A stretch of 64,000 bases of DNA from Citrobacter sp. 18056 (lineage in GTDB: Bacteria; Pseudomonadota; Gammaproteobacteria; Enterobacterales; Enterobacteriaceae), in contig CACSJR010000003.1 of the NCBI GenBank assembly GCA_902706235.1, positions 124,001 through 188,000 on the forward strand, written 5' to 3'. The notes below the pieces were generated by a model. It was not told the DNA's origin and made no database searches. It saw nothing but the letters and a program-made list of their open reading frames with translations. Numbering within the stretch: the stretch's first letter is position 1; each line of letters begins with the position of its first letter. Below, piece by piece: positions 39,728 to 49,657 of the stretch. The position numbers and the translations under genes are program-made.

Positions 39728-39757
39728 CGCACTACGATAGTGCATCTTTTTGGTGCA
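39728..39757. promoter_or_regulatory. Two overlapping NtrC-like sites upstream of argT
   Basis: CGCACTACGATAGTGCA (39728-39744) and TGCATCTTTTTGGTGCA (39741-39757) both fit the 17-base NtrC pattern TGCACYAWWWTRGTGCA and share TGCA. They lie about 190 bases before the -24/-12 element of argT, a normal enhancer distance. Confidence 0.75.
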
Positions 39758-39930
39758 TGCGTGGTCGTCCGACGATTTTGCAATCCCGATCAAATCCTCA
39801 ACATTTAATCCCACTTTTCGCTGTTTAGCGCTGCGGTTTATCCGTTAGAGCTGTTATCTTTCAATTCCAAGACAACTCTGCAACTATTCATTAACACATT
39901 TAACGCTGTTTTTTTGAGCAGATGTTTAGG

Positions 39931-39946
39931 TGGCATAAAACGTGCA
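39931..39946 (+). promoter_or_regulatory. Sigma-54 promoter of argT
   Basis: TGGCATAAAACGTGCA has GG and GC at the exact -24/-12 spacing of TGGCACGNNNNTTGCW. Located 73 bases before argT. Sigma-54/NtrC control of argT is known in Salmonella and E. coli. Confidence 0.8.
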
Positions 39947-40018
39947 GGGCAGTCTGGCAACACACAACACGATTGATTACATAACACGCAACTGCATCAC
40001 GACACTTAAGGGTAATGT

Positions 40019-40801
40019 ATGAAGAAGACGGTTCTGGCTCTCTCTTTAATGCTGGGGATCAGCAGTGCTTCCAGCGTATTTGCCGCGCTGCCGCAGACTG
40101 TTCGTATCGGTACTGACGCCACTTACGCGCCGTTCTCATCCAAGGATGCGAAAGGGGATTTCGTCGGCTTTGATATCGATTTGGGTAACGAAATGTGCAA
40201 GCGCATGCAGGTGAAATGTACCTGGGTTGGCATCGATTTTGACTCCCTGATCCCGTCCCTGAAGGCGAAGAAAATCGACGCCATCATCTCCTCTTTGTCG
40301 ATCACCGATAAGCGCCAGCAGGAAATCGGTTTCTCTGACAAGTTGTACGCCGCTGACTCTCGCCTGATCGCCGCCAAAGGTTCTCCGATTGTCCCAACGC
40401 TTGATTCACTGAAAGGCAAACACGTGGGTGTGCTGCAAGGCTCTACTCAGGAAACCTATGCCAATGAAAACTGGCGTAGCAAAGGCATCGATGTGGTGGC
40501 CTATCAGAACCAGGATCTTATCTATTCTGACCTCTCCGCAGGACGCCTCGACGCTGCCTTCCAGGACGAAGTCGCCGCCAGCGAAGGCTTCCTGAAACAG
40601 CCAGCCGGTAAAGATTACGCCTTTGCGGGCCCGTCAGTTAAAGATAAGAAATACTTTGGCGATGGCACCGGCGTGGGTCTGCGTAAAGACGATACCGAGC
40701 TGAAAGCGGCCTTCGACAAAGCACTCGACGGACTGCGTAAAGATGGTACCTACGACAAGATGGCGAAGAAGTATTTCGACTTCAACGTCTACGGTGACTA
40801 A
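40019..40801 (+). CDS. argT: Lysine/arginine/ornithine-binding periplasmic protein ArgT
   Basis: 260 residues with a signal peptide ending VFA-ALP. Periplasmic binding protein (family 3) delivering Lys, Arg and ornithine to the HisQMP transporter. Ligand-binding signature [14 protein letters not shown] (about residues 54-68). It is closely similar to the next gene, hisJ, through its whole length, reflecting an old tandem duplication. Own sigma-54 promoter and NtrC sites upstream; the order relative to hisJ is as in E. coli. Confidence 0.95.
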   Translation: MKKTVLALSLMLGISSASSVFAALPQTVRIGTDATYAPFSSKDAKGDFVGFDIDLGNEMCKRMQVKCTWVGIDFDSLIPSLKAKKIDAIISSLSITDKRQQEIGFSDKLYAADSRLIAAKGSPIVPTLDSLKGKHVGVLQGSTQETYANENWRSKGIDVVAYQNQDLIYSDLSAGRLDAAFQDEVAASEGFLKQPAGKDYAFAGPSVKDKKYFGDGTGVGLRKDDTELKAAFDKALDGLRKDGTYDKMAKKYFDFNVYGD

Positions 40802-40896
40802 GACTGCATTGGCCTGGGAAACCGGGCCTTTCGGGCTGAACAGTTATCTATACATGTGTGGCATAACGACATAATGCTTATTGCTGGTGCAAGAAG

Positions 40897-40913
40897 TGCA
40901 CCAAAATGGTGCG
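40897..40913. promoter_or_regulatory. NtrC-like site upstream of hisJ
   Basis: TGCACCAAAATGGTGCG matches the 17-base NtrC consensus TGCACYAWWWTRGTGCA at all but the last base. Confidence 0.8.
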
Positions 40914-40992
40914 CAATTGCATAGTTAAGCAATATTGATGCAAAAAATTGCGTATATGCCCCGATAACCTTTTGCCTTATCCGCATAAAAGG

Positions 40993-41008
40993 TGGCACGA
41001 TAACTGTT
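40993..41008 (+). promoter_or_regulatory. Candidate sigma-54 promoter of hisJ
   Basis: TGGCACGATAACTGTT matches the -24 half fully and the -12 half except GT in place of GC. It lies about 49 bases before the hisJ start and 80 bases from the NtrC site. Confidence 0.6.
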
Positions 41009-41056
41009 CTTGATACTTCTGATTACCCGTTAAATGACAGTCTGTTGAGGATAGTT

Positions 41057-41839
41057 ATGAAAAAACTGGCGTTGTCTCTTTCTCTTGCGTTGGCACTTTC
41101 CAGCGTTTCTACGGTTTTCGCAGCCATTCCGTCGAAAGTTCGTATTGGCACAGATCCGACTTATGCCCCCTTCGAATCCAAGAATGCGCAGGGGGAGTTA
41201 GTTGGTTTTGACATCGATCTGGCAAAAGAGCTGTGTAAGCGAATTAAAGCGCAATGTACCTTCGTTGAAAACCCGCTGGATGCACTGATTCCGTCTCTGC
41301 AGGCGAAGAAAATCGACGCCATTATGTCCTCACTGTCCATTACGGAAAAACGCCAGCAGCAGATTGCCTTCACGGACAAACTCTATGCCGCAGATTCCCG
41401 CCTGGTGGTTAAAAAAGGCAGCCCGGTTACGCCGGATCTGAATACCCTGAAAGGCAAGCGTGTGGGCGTCCTGCAAGGCACCACGCAGGAAACATACGGT
41501 AATGAGCACTGGGCACCAAAAGGCATCGAAATCGTCTCCTACCAGGGCCAGGATAATATCTATTCTGACCTGACGGCCGGACGTATTGATGCCGCATTCC
41601 AGGATGAAGTGGCGGCAAGCGAAGGCTTCCTCAAGCAGCCTGTCGGTAAAGATTATCAGTTTGGCGGCCCGTCCATTAAGGATGAAAAACTGTTCGGCGT
41701 CGGTACCGGTATGGGCCTGCGTAAAGAGGATAACGAACTCCGTGTTGCCCTGAATAAAGCCTTTGCTGAGATGCGCGCTGACGGCACCTACGACAAGCTG
41801 GCGAAGAAGTATTTCGATTTTAACGTATACGGCGAATAA
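41057..41839 (+). CDS. hisJ: Histidine-binding periplasmic protein HisJ
   Basis: 260 residues from ATG 41057 (MKKLALSLS) with a ribosome site TTGAGGATA; the TTG at 41045 is not used. Signal peptide ends VFA-AIP. The binding signature [14 protein letters not shown] and the family block [17 protein letters not shown] are shared with ArgT. It delivers histidine to HisQMP2. Followed after 67 bases by hisQ. Confidence 0.95.
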   Translation: MKKLALSLSLALALSSVSTVFAAIPSKVRIGTDPTYAPFESKNAQGELVGFDIDLAKELCKRIKAQCTFVENPLDALIPSLQAKKIDAIMSSLSITEKRQQQIAFTDKLYAADSRLVVKKGSPVTPDLNTLKGKRVGVLQGTTQETYGNEHWAPKGIEIVSYQGQDNIYSDLTAGRIDAAFQDEVAASEGFLKQPVGKDYQFGGPSIKDEKLFGVGTGMGLRKEDNELRVALNKAFAEMRADGTYDKLAKKYFDFNVYGE

Positions 41840-41906
41840 TCGCTGTTTGCGCCGCTGACCCCGACGTTCCCGGGGCCAGCGGCGCAGGACTGACAGGACA
41901 GGCTCA

Positions 41907-42593
41907 ATGCTGTACGGGTTTTCACAAGTGATATTTCAGGGGGCCCTGGTCACCCTTGAGCTGGCCCTCAGCTCCGTAGTGCTGGCCGTGCTTATCGGTC
42001 TGGCAGGCGCTGCGGGCAAACTTTCCGGCAATCGTGCAGTGGCGCTGATTTTTGAAGGCTATACCACGTTAATTCGTGGCGTGCCGGATCTGGTGCTGAT
42101 GCTGCTGATTTTCTACGGTCTGCAAATTGTACTCAACAGCATTACCGATGCGCTGGGCGTGGCACAGTTTGATATCGACCCGATGATTGCCGGTATCATT
42201 ACCCTTGGTTTTATCTACGGAGCCTACTTCACCGAAACTTTCCGCGGCGCGTTTCTGGCTGTACCCAGAGGCCATATTGAAGCGGCGACCGCCTTCGGCT
42301 TTACCAGCCGTCAGACGTTTGTGCGTATTCTGTTTCCGGCAATGATGCGGTTTGCACTACCGGGGATTGGCAACAACTGGCAGGTTATCCTCAAAGCGAC
42401 AGCCCTGGTGTCCTTGCTAGGTCTGGAAGATGTGGTGAAAGCGACGCAGCTTGCCGGGAAAAGTACCTGGGAGCCGTTCTACTTCGCCATTGTCTGCGGA
42501 CTGATTTATCTGGTATTCACGACGGTATCCAATGGAGTGCTGCTTCTGCTCGAGCGTCGTTATTCCGTGGGTGTGAAGAGGGCTGACCTGTGA
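41907..42593 (+). CDS. hisQ: Histidine/LAO ABC permease HisQ
   Basis: 228 residues with five membrane segments. The binding-protein-dependent permease EAA loop reads EAATAFGFTSRQTFVRILFPAM (about residue 130; written here in part as EAATAFGF and RILFPAM). Partner of HisM. Overlaps hisM by 4 bases (GTGA). Confidence 0.96.
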   Translation: MLYGFSQVIFQGALVTLELALSSVVLAVLIGLAGAAGKLSGNRAVALIFEGYTTLIRGVPDLVLMLLIFYGLQIVLNSITDALGVAQFDIDPMIAGIITLGFIYGAYFTETFRGAFLAVPRGHIEAATAFGFTSRQTFVRILFPAMMRFALPGIGNNWQVILKATALVSLLGLEDVVKATQLAGKSTWEPFYFAIVCGLIYLVFTTVSNGVLLLLERRYSVGVKRADL

Positions 42594-43306
42594 TTGATAT
42601 TATTCACGAATACTGGAAGTCCCTGCTGTGGACCGACGGCTATCGCCTTACCGGCGTAGCGATCACCCTTTGGCTGCTGATCTCTTCAGTGCTGATGGGC
42701 GGCATTCTGGCGGTGTTTTTGGCGATCGGTCGCGTATCCAGCAATAAATTCGTTCAGTTTCCAATTTGGCTGTTCACTTACATTTTCCGCGGTACACCGC
42801 TGTATGTGCAGCTACTGGTGTTTTACTCCGGGATGTACACACTCGAGATTGTTAAAGGCACCGAACTACTGAACGCCTTTTTCCGCAGCGGACTGAACTG
42901 TACGGTACTGGCGCTGACGCTCAACACCTGTGCGTACACCACGGAAATTTTTGCCGGGGCCATTCGCTCTGTGCCAGCGGGAGAAGTGGAAGCCGCGCGC
43001 GCCTACGGTTTTTCCGGCGTGAAGCTTTATCGCTGCATCATTTTACCGTCGGCGCTGCGTATCGCGCTCCCGGCCTACAGCAACGAAGTGATTTTGATGC
43101 TGCACTCCACGGCGCTGGCGTTTACGGCCACGGTGCCGGATTTGCTGAAAATCGCCCGTGATATTAACTCTGCCACTTACCAGCCGTTTACCGCGTTTGG
43201 GATTGCGGCGGTGCTGTATCTGATTATCTCTTATGTGCTGATTAGCCTGTTCCGCAAGGCGGAAAAACGCTGGCTGCAACATGTGAAACCCTCTTCGACA
43301 CACTGA
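42590..43306 (+). CDS. hisM: Histidine/LAO ABC permease HisM
   Basis: 238 residues from a GTG start overlapping the hisQ stop. Second membrane subunit, with the EAA loop [12 protein letters not shown]...RCIILPSA and [14 protein letters not shown], typical of the His/Glu/Gln/Arg permease family. HisQ and HisM form the heterodimeric channel. Confidence 0.96.
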   Translation: MIDIIHEYWKSLLWTDGYRLTGVAITLWLLISSVLMGGILAVFLAIGRVSSNKFVQFPIWLFTYIFRGTPLYVQLLVFYSGMYTLEIVKGTELLNAFFRSGLNCTVLALTLNTCAYTTEIFAGAIRSVPAGEVEAARAYGFSGVKLYRCIILPSALRIALPAYSNEVILMLHSTALAFTATVPDLLKIARDINSATYQPFTAFGIAAVLYLIISYVLISLFRKAEKRWLQHVKPSSTH

Positions 43307-43313
43307 GAACATC

Positions 43314-44087
43314 ATGCCTGACAATAAATTAAACGTTATCGACCTGCACAAGCGCTACGGCGAACATGAAGTGCTGAAAGGGGTATCACTGAAGGCCAAC
43401 GCCGGTGATGTTATCAGTATTATTGGCTCGTCTGGCTCCGGGAAAAGTACCTTCCTGCGTTGCATTAACTTCCTCGAAAAGCCAAGCGAAGGGAATATTG
43501 TGGTCAGCGGGCAGAATATCGGTCTGGTGCGTGATAAAGACGGTCAGCTGAAAGTGGCGGATAAAAACCAGCTACGCCTGCTGCGTACGCGTTTGACTAT
43601 GGTGTTCCAGCACTTCAACTTGTGGAGCCACATGACGGTGCTGGAAAACGTCATGGAAGCACCGATTCAGGTTCTCGGTCTCAGCAAGCAGGAAGCGCGC
43701 GAACGTGCGGTGAAATATCTCGCGAAAGTGGGAATCGACGAGCGCCAGCAGATTAAATATCCGGTTCACCTTTCCGGCGGTCAGCAGCAGCGTGTGTCTA
43801 TTGCCCGTGCGCTGGCGATGGAACCAGAAGTGCTGTTGTTTGATGAACCGACGTCAGCCCTTGACCCGGAACTTGTCGGCGAAGTGCTGCGCATCATGCA
43901 GAAACTGGCGGAAGAGGGGAAAACCATGGTGGTGGTGACGCATGAAATGGGCTTTGCCCGCGATGTGTCTTCCCACGTGATTTTCCTGCATCAGGGCCTG
44001 ATTGAAGAAGAAGGCCATCCGGATGATGTCTTCGGAAGCCCGAAAAGCCCACGCCTGCAGCAGTTTCTGAAAGGTTCGTTAAAATAA
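43314..44087 (+). CDS. hisP: Histidine/LAO ABC transporter ATPase HisP
   Basis: 257 residues. Walker [10 protein letters not shown] (residues 39-47), signature [17 protein letters not shown] (about 154) and Walker [16 protein letters not shown]. Powers uptake by HisQM with HisJ or ArgT. Starts 8 bases after hisM. Last gene of the operon before a symmetric terminator. Confidence 0.97.
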   Translation: MPDNKLNVIDLHKRYGEHEVLKGVSLKANAGDVISIIGSSGSGKSTFLRCINFLEKPSEGNIVVSGQNIGLVRDKDGQLKVADKNQLRLLRTRLTMVFQHFNLWSHMTVLENVMEAPIQVLGLSKQEARERAVKYLAKVGIDERQQIKYPVHLSGGQQQRVSIARALAMEPEVLLFDEPTSALDPELVGEVLRIMQKLAEEGKTMVVVTHEMGFARDVSSHVIFLHQGLIEEEGHPDDVFGSPKSPRLQQFLKGSLK

Positions 44088-44092
44088 ACTAT

Positions 44093-44120
44093 TTCCCCTC
44101 GTCCAGTGCGACGAGGGGAA
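44093..44120. terminator. Terminator between hisP and the GNAT gene
   Basis: TTCCCCTCGTC / GACGAGGGGAA perfect 11-bp stem. It serves convergent genes; T-runs are short. Confidence 0.7.
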
Positions 44121-44123
44121 TAC

Positions 44124-44618
44124 TCACCGCTCTAGCCGATACACCCAATCGTCGTACAGCTCGCCGTTAATCTCGAAGGCCTTTTCCAGTACCTGCGTGC
44201 GTAGAAACCCAAGCTTTTCCAGCAACCGCATCGACCCGGCGTTATCTGCCAGCACCCAGGCGTTAATCGCCTGCAGACCGAGCGTGGAAAAACCATATTC
44301 GCAAATGGCCGTCAGGACCTCCTGGGCGTATCCTTTGCCCTGTGCCTGAGGCAGCAATGCGTAACCGATATCCGCTTCCAGAGCGTTATGCGTGCTAACC
44401 TGCAGCCCGATATCACCCACGCATTCTCCTTCGCGTTCATATATCGCGAATACATTACCTGAAAGCCGTGAACTGAATTTCAGACGCAGTTCTGCTTCTG
44501 AGAGCGGCACTCCCATAAAGCGCATTACCTGCGGGTTAGTGCGCAGAGCCAGAAAACAGGGCCAGTCATTTTCAGACAGCGGGGAAAGTCTCAGGCGCGA
44601 AGTAAGCAATGCTGGCAT
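44124..44618 (-). CDS. GNAT family N-acetyltransferase
   Basis: 164 residues, RimJ/RimL-like. N-terminal TSRLRLSPLSENDWPCFLALR, then ECVGDIGLQVS, the acetyl-CoA-binding LPQAQGKGYAQEVLTAICEYGF and LRLLEKLGF-type block (SMRLLEKLGFLRTQVL). Substrate unknown. It lies in an accessory stretch between hisP and yfcH, directly downstream (12 bases) of the HTH gene on the same strand, so it could be co-transcribed with the HTH/HicA-like pair. Confidence 0.85.
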   Translation of the reverse strand: MPALLTSRLRLSPLSENDWPCFLALRTNPQVMRFMGVPLSEAELRLKFSSRLSGNVFAIYEREGECVGDIGLQVSTHNALEADIGYALLPQAQGKGYAQEVLTAICEYGFSTLGLQAINAWVLADNAGSMRLLEKLGFLRTQVLEKAFEINGELYDDWVYRLER

Positions 44619-44630
44619 GGTGTCTCCTGA

Positions 44631-45191
44631 TTATTGAGGTGTTGATGCGGTACTTTTGTGTTCCAGCTGGTGCAGATAATGCATCACCGTGCCTTTTTCG
44701 AGTGAAGAACGAAGCTGTAAGGCCAGGTTCATACTATCGAGAATGTGTGCATTGGCAATAAGCGGTGAGTCCGGCGGAATGCGTCCTTCACTCGCCAGCC
44801 AGTCAACAACTGTGCGCCAGTGCCAGAGCGGGGAGTTACCCTTAACACGCTGTACCGGGCCAGGAAACTGACGTGAGCCTCTGGCGCCATCTTTGAGCAA
44901 AGCGATGGCCTGGCGAGTGAGGCCGGTCAGTTCAGCGATATCGCTTAATCCGACCAGCGTAGAGTCGACGGATTCGACTCGTGCGCCAATTCCTGCTGAT
45001 TCGATATCATTGACTGCGGAAAGTACGGCCTGCGCCAGGCTTGGTGCATCGCGATCGAATTCAAGATACACGGCGGTGCCGTAAAAACAGACCAGGGCAT
45101 CATTGCAGCCCGCAGTAAAAAGGCGGTCTTCCAGCGCGGTGGTATCTGATGTGACGCCTGACAGCGTCAGGGTAAAATTGAAAAGTGACAT
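44631..45191 (-). CDS. Helix-turn-helix protein, possible antitoxin/regulator
   Basis: 186 residues, not a family I can name. The N-terminal 75 residues look like an alpha/beta domain (MSLFNFTLTLSGVTSDTTALEDRLFTAGCNDALV...). Residues 80-140 contain a helix-turn-helix/AlpA-like segment (LVGLSDIAELTGLTRQAIALLKDG, then FPGPVQRVKGNSPLWHWRTVVDWL), in which the F-P-x-P...W...V-W pattern is typical of excisionase-like winged helices. The C-terminal 45 residues are helical. A small HicA-like gene is 34 bases upstream on the same strand. A regulatory or antitoxin role is inference from this pairing. Confidence 0.7.
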   Translation of the reverse strand: MSLFNFTLTLSGVTSDTTALEDRLFTAGCNDALVCFYGTAVYLEFDRDAPSLAQAVLSAVNDIESAGIGARVESVDSTLVGLSDIAELTGLTRQAIALLKDGARGSRQFPGPVQRVKGNSPLWHWRTVVDWLASEGRIPPDSPLIANAHILDSMNLALQLRSSLEKGTVMHYLHQLEHKSTASTPQ

Positions 45192-45225
45192 GGTGACTCC
45201 TTGTTCCAGATAATCCAGTCATCCC

Positions 45226-45459
45226 TCACGCAGTCAGTGGAGTACAGCTATCCACTTTTCTGACGATTTGCCTGGCATGATTTTGCGGGCTGCCGGGCGT
45301 CGACCAGATGCTCATCATATGTTGTCGGTGCTCGGGTATTCCGCATTTCAACCGACCATAACAGTGCGAGCTGTTACCACCCGGTGTAAATACCCAACCT
45401 TTTAACTCGGCATAACGGATTGCGGCCCGTATATGCTTGTCAGGATGTTCCTTCATCAT
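45226..45459 (-). CDS. Small HicA-like protein, possible toxin
   Basis: 77 residues from ATG at 45457-45459. The pattern H-I-R-A-A-I-R-Y-A-x-x-K-G-W, then GGNSSHCYGRLKCG, then HMMSIWSTP and a helix (HARQIVRKVDSC) is like HicA mRNA interferases, where the conserved histidine lies in a G-S-H motif on a dsRBD-like fold. It is short, basic and paired with a downstream DNA-binding protein, the usual layout of HicA with its antitoxin. No homologue is named with confidence; it may be a HicA relative or unrelated. Confidence 0.6.
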   Translation of the reverse strand: MMKEHPDKHIRAAIRYAELKGWVFTPGGNSSHCYGRLKCGIPEHRQHMMSIWSTPGSPQNHARQIVRKVDSCTPLTA

Positions 45460-45688
45460 TTGTTGTCCTGTGCAGTATGAATAGTCTGTTGACAGGTGTC
45501 AACGGTTTGTTTGGCTGAAAATCAACCTGGTGCTCTCGTGCAGAGAATACGGTAACCGCAGATAATTCATGCTGAAAGGAGAGGGCAAATGGATGAGAAT
45601 ATTTCAAGGATGCGAGCACGCTTCCAGCGCGACTGAAACCGTCACGCCGGAACGTACAAATGAAGATGATAAATGCGGGGGAAGGGAA
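45460..45688. other. Spacer between the HicA-like gene and yfcH
   Basis: 229 bases holding the probable promoter of the HicA-like/HTH pair. A short plus-strand frame at 45569 that runs into yfcH on the opposite strand is not convincing. Confidence 0.4.
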
Positions 45689-46582
45689 TTAAGGCAGGAC
45701 GTCACCCAACGCTTCCTCAAGATCGTACCAACGGAAGCCGAAACCAGACTCTTCAAGACGCTTAGGCAGCGCGCGTTGTCCACCTAAGACCAGCACAGAA
45801 GATTCCCCCATGAGCAATCTGACGGCGGTTGCAGGGGCTCTCAGCACCGCCGGACGATGTAGCGCATGGCCAAGCGCATGCGCGAATTGTTCGTTGCGAA
45901 CAGGATAAGGCGAAACCATGTTGAACGGGCCGCGCAGGTCATTATCCAGCAGCCAAATAATGCCGTTAACCATATCGTCGATATGGATCCACGCGAGGTA
46001 TTGACGACCCGTGCCGATAGGGCCGCCAAGGCCGAGTTTGAAAGGCGGGACCATTTTGCCGAGGATCCCACCTTTAGGCGCCAGAACGACACCGGTACGC
46101 AGCAAGCAAACGCGGGTGTTCTCGCTTTGCGCATCGCAGGCAATTTGCTCCCAGCGAGCGCAGAGTTTATGGGTGAATTCGTTATGCGGAGGTTCTTCTT
46201 CTGTCACCACCACTTCACCGAGGTCGCCGTAGTATCCCGCGGCAGAACCGGAAATCAGCACTCTCGGTGGCTGAGCGCTTGCGGTAAACAGCTCAACCAG
46301 CTTTTGGGTGATGTGCCAGCGGCTGCTGCACAACCGCTGTTTCTGCTCTTCGGTCCAGCGTTTGTCGGCGATAGGTTCGCCTGCAAGATTGATTACCGCG
46401 TCGATACCGTCAAGCGTGCTGTGTTCGTTGAGTCCCTTCCAGAGTTCAACGCGGGCATCCAGTTGCTGGCGTGCTTTCTCTGGGCTACGCGTCACCACAA
46501 TGACGTCGTGACCGAGTTCCAGCAAGCGTGGGATCAAATGACGGCCAATCAGGCCAGTACCGCCGGTAATCAGGATCTTCAT
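45689..46582 (-). CDS. yfcH: NAD(P)-dependent epimerase-like protein YfcH
   Basis: 297 residues, short-chain-dehydrogenase fold. N-terminal nucleotide-binding motif [16 protein letters not shown], family block [17 protein letters not shown], and [13 protein letters not shown] with the Tyr of the active site region. A C-terminal DUF1731 segment ([25 protein letters not shown]) completes it. Physiological substrate unknown. It is read in the same direction as folX, 18 bases downstream. Confidence 0.95.
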   Translation of the reverse strand: MKILITGGTGLIGRHLIPRLLELGHDVIVVTRSPEKARQQLDARVELWKGLNEHSTLDGIDAVINLAGEPIADKRWTEEQKQRLCSSRWHITQKLVELFTASAQPPRVLISGSAAGYYGDLGEVVVTEEEPPHNEFTHKLCARWEQIACDAQSENTRVCLLRTGVVLAPKGGILGKMVPPFKLGLGGPIGTGRQYLAWIHIDDMVNGIIWLLDNDLRGPFNMVSPYPVRNEQFAHALGHALHRPAVLRAPATAVRLLMGESSVLVLGGQRALPKRLEESGFGFRWYDLEEALGDVLP

Positions 46583-46600
46583 GCCACCTCCGGATTGCGC

Positions 46601-46963
46601 TTAGCCTCGCCAGCTCATGGTCATGGAGACAGAATCGGCATAGCGCAGCGCGTGAAGTTTGTCGATTTCCACTTCAGCATAAGTGACCCAGTGATGCTCG
46701 CATGCGATATTGAGCACATCCTGAGTTAATTTTTCCAGCAAAGAGAAACGGTTATTCTCTACATGCTGAATAATGCACTTAGTGATGGTGCGGTAGTTCA
46801 GCGCATCGTTGATATCTTCGCTATTGCGTGCGTTTTCCGCAGGATAATGGATAGACACGTTGATGACGATATCCTGACGGTTCGCTATCTCTTCTTCTTT
46901 GATACCGATATAGGTACGCAGGCGCAGGTTCTTGATTCGAATAATGGCGTCTGGTTGGGACAT
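46601..46963 (-). CDS. folX: Dihydroneopterin triphosphate 2'-epimerase FolX
   Basis: 120 residues from ATG 46961-46963 after a GGAGGAAG ribosome site; an in-frame start 11 codons upstream is rejected. Tunnelling-fold enzyme related to FolB. It epimerises dihydroneopterin triphosphate to the monapterin form. Motifs [24 protein letters not shown] and the C-terminal [13 protein letters not shown] are typical. Confidence 0.96.
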   Translation of the reverse strand: MSQPDAIIRIKNLRLRTYIGIKEEEIANRQDIVINVSIHYPAENARNSEDINDALNYRTITKCIIQHVENNRFSLLEKLTQDVLNIACEHHWVTYAEVEIDKLHALRYADSVSMTMSWRG

Positions 46964-47013
46964 TGCAGGCTTCCTCCTGGTTATTATCCCAATCATAATA
47001 CAACAAAGCGCCG

Positions 47014-47643
47014 TTAATTCGCCTGGGCCTTCTGCATCGCGCGCGCTGTAGCCGGACGCAGGCGTATCCGTTCAAACCAGTTGTTCACCGCCGGGAAATT
47101 TTGCAGGTCGATGCGCTGCCGCAGATGCGCGTTAACCCACGGCCAGCACGCGATATCAGCAATGCTGTAATGCTCGCCGCCGAGCCAGGGGGAGGTGCTC
47201 AGTCGCTTGTTTAACACGTTGTAGAGTCGCAGGGTTTCAACCTGATAACGCTCAATGGCGTAAGGCACCGGCTGAGGCGCAAAGTGGTTGAAATGATGAT
47301 TCTGCCCAAGCATTGGCCCCAGACCGCCGACCTGCCAGAACAGCCACTGCAGCGTGACATGACGCTCTCGCAGTTCACCGCTGAGCAGTTTTCCTGATTT
47401 TTCAGCCAGGTACAGCAAAATTTCACCGGATTCAAACAGGCTGAAAGGGGCTCCACCGTCGGCAGGAACGTGGTCGACAATGGCCGGGATCTTATTATTG
47501 GGCGACACTGTCAGAAATTCCGGACGAAACTGATCGCCCTTGCTGATATCCACGCGGATCTGCCGGTACGCGAGCTGTGCCTCTTCCAGAAAAAGCGTGA
47601 TTTTATGGCCGTTAGGGGTAGGGGCGTAATAGAGGTCAATCAT
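47014..47643 (-). CDS. yfcG: Disulfide-bond oxidoreductase YfcG (GST family)
   Basis: 209 residues. Glutathione-S-transferase fold: N-terminal thioredoxin-like domain starting [21 protein letters not shown], with the Thr/Asn residues that hold glutathione, the [15 protein letters not shown] motif, and a helical C-terminal domain with [16 protein letters not shown]. coli YfcG has disulfide reductase activity with glutathione and lacks an active-site cysteine, as here. Confidence 0.95.
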   Translation of the reverse strand: MIDLYYAPTPNGHKITLFLEEAQLAYRQIRVDISKGDQFRPEFLTVSPNNKIPAIVDHVPADGGAPFSLFESGEILLYLAEKSGKLLSGELRERHVTLQWLFWQVGGLGPMLGQNHHFNHFAPQPVPYAIERYQVETLRLYNVLNKRLSTSPWLGGEHYSIADIACWPWVNAHLRQRIDLQNFPAVNNWFERIRLRPATARAMQKAQAN

Positions 47644-47751
47644 TTTAACTCCTGGACCTGGGGTATTTTCATGACTTTTCGAGTATAGGTGGTTAAGTCA
47701 ATTGTGTGAGTTTTCATCAAGTGACAGCCTGTCAAAGACGCGATATGTTGA

Positions 47752-48426
<675 letters not shown>

Positions 48427-48479
48427 ACCGGCCGCAATAATCCGTTATGATAGTGCGGTTTTTTGTGGAGGAATGATTG

Positions 48480-49031
48480 ATGAAGCTGATGTTTGCATCA
48501 GATATTCACGGGTCTTTACCCGCCGCTGAACGCGTGCTGTCTCTGTTTATACAGAGTGATGCCAGATATTTGGTCATTTTGGGCGATGTGTTAAATCATG
48601 GCCCGCGTAATGCGTTACCTGAAGGTTATGCGCCTGCTGATGTTGCTGAATGCTTAAACACGCAGGCAGAACGGATTATTGCCGTGCGCGGGAACTGCGA
48701 CAGTGAAGTGGACCAGATGCTGCTGCATTTTCCCATCACTGCGCCATGGCAGCAGGTGTTGACCGCCGAACAGCGTCTGTTTTTGACGCACGGACATTTG
48801 TTTGGTCCGGACAATCTGCCGTCCCTCGCGGCTGGCGATGTGCTGGTTTATGGTCATACTCATATTCCGGTTGCTGAACGTAGAGGTGACATCTTCCACT
48901 TCAACCCGGGTTCCATCAGCATTCCGAAAGGCGGCTTTAGCGCCAGCTACGGTATGATGGAGGGCAATAAATTGCGGGTTTTAGCACTCAATGATCAACG
49001 GGTTATTGCAGAGGTAGCAATTAATCCGTAA
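48480..49031 (+). CDS. yfcE: Phosphodiesterase YfcE
   Basis: 183 residues from ATG 48480; the TTG at 48477 directly upstream is an alternative start. Calcineurin-like metallophosphoesterase with metal-binding motifs DIHGS (residue 8), GDVLNHG, GNCDSE and GHTHIPVAE. E. coli YfcE hydrolyses bis-pNPP and some phosphodiesters in vitro. Ribosome site TGGAGGAAT. Confidence 0.95.
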   Translation: MKLMFASDIHGSLPAAERVLSLFIQSDARYLVILGDVLNHGPRNALPEGYAPADVAECLNTQAERIIAVRGNCDSEVDQMLLHFPITAPWQQVLTAEQRLFLTHGHLFGPDNLPSLAAGDVLVYGHTHIPVAERRGDIFHFNPGSISIPKGGFSASYGMMEGNKLRVLALNDQRVIAEVAINP

Positions 49032-49086
49032 TTTACCCGACAACCGTAAACGCGCCGCGAGAGCGTAATAAAGAGAAGGTTTTCCG

Positions 49087-49653
49087 ATGGTGGAGCAGAA
49101 TTTGGCAAGCACAGAATGGGTGGATATCGTCAACGAAGACAACGAGGTCATCGCACAGTCCAGCCGTGAACAAATGCGTGCGCAGTGTCTGCGTCATCGC
49201 GCGACCTATATTGTGGTTCATGACGGCATGGGAAAAATTCTCGTACAGCGCCGGACTGAAACCAAAGATTTTATGCCGGGTATGCTGGATGCCACCGCTG
49301 GCGGCGTGGTGCAGTCTGACGAGCAGCTGCTCGACTCAGCGCGTCGCGAAGCAGAAGAAGAGCTTGGAATTGCAGGCGTGCCGTTTGCAGATCACGGACA
49401 ATTCTACTTCGAAGACAAACACTGCCGCGTGTGGGGCAGCCTTTTCAGCTGTGTATCTCACGGCCCGTTTGCGTTGCAGGAAGAAGAAGTGAGCGAAGTC
49501 TGCTGGCTAACACCGGAAGAGATAACCGCCCGTTGCGATGAGTTTACAGCTGATTCACTGAAGGCGCTTGCGCTGTGGATGACCCGCAATGCCAAGAACG
49601 AAGCCGCGAAAGACGCGTCAAAAGACGCACCGAAAGAAGAAGAGACCGAGTAA
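49087..49653 (+). CDS. yfcD: Nudix hydrolase YfcD
   Basis: 188 residues. The Nudix box is [10 protein letters not shown]...REAEEELGI (about residues 77-99), fitting GX5EX7REUXEEXGU loosely. Substrate unknown. The last 20 residues form a charged tail with a [11 protein letters not shown] repeat, longer than the globular domain needs. It follows yfcE after 55 bases. Confidence 0.94.
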   Translation: MVEQNLASTEWVDIVNEDNEVIAQSSREQMRAQCLRHRATYIVVHDGMGKILVQRRTETKDFMPGMLDATAGGVVQSDEQLLDSARREAEEELGIAGVPFADHGQFYFEDKHCRVWGSLFSCVSHGPFALQEEEVSEVCWLTPEEITARCDEFTADSLKALALWMTRNAKNEAAKDASKDAPKEEETE

Positions 49654-49657
49654 CGTT

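Noticed and set aside
45569-45787. 72-codon plus-strand frame running into yfcH
   Set aside because: Its second half is opposite yfcH. The AGGAGAG before an internal ATG gives only a 15-codon frame, too short to support.
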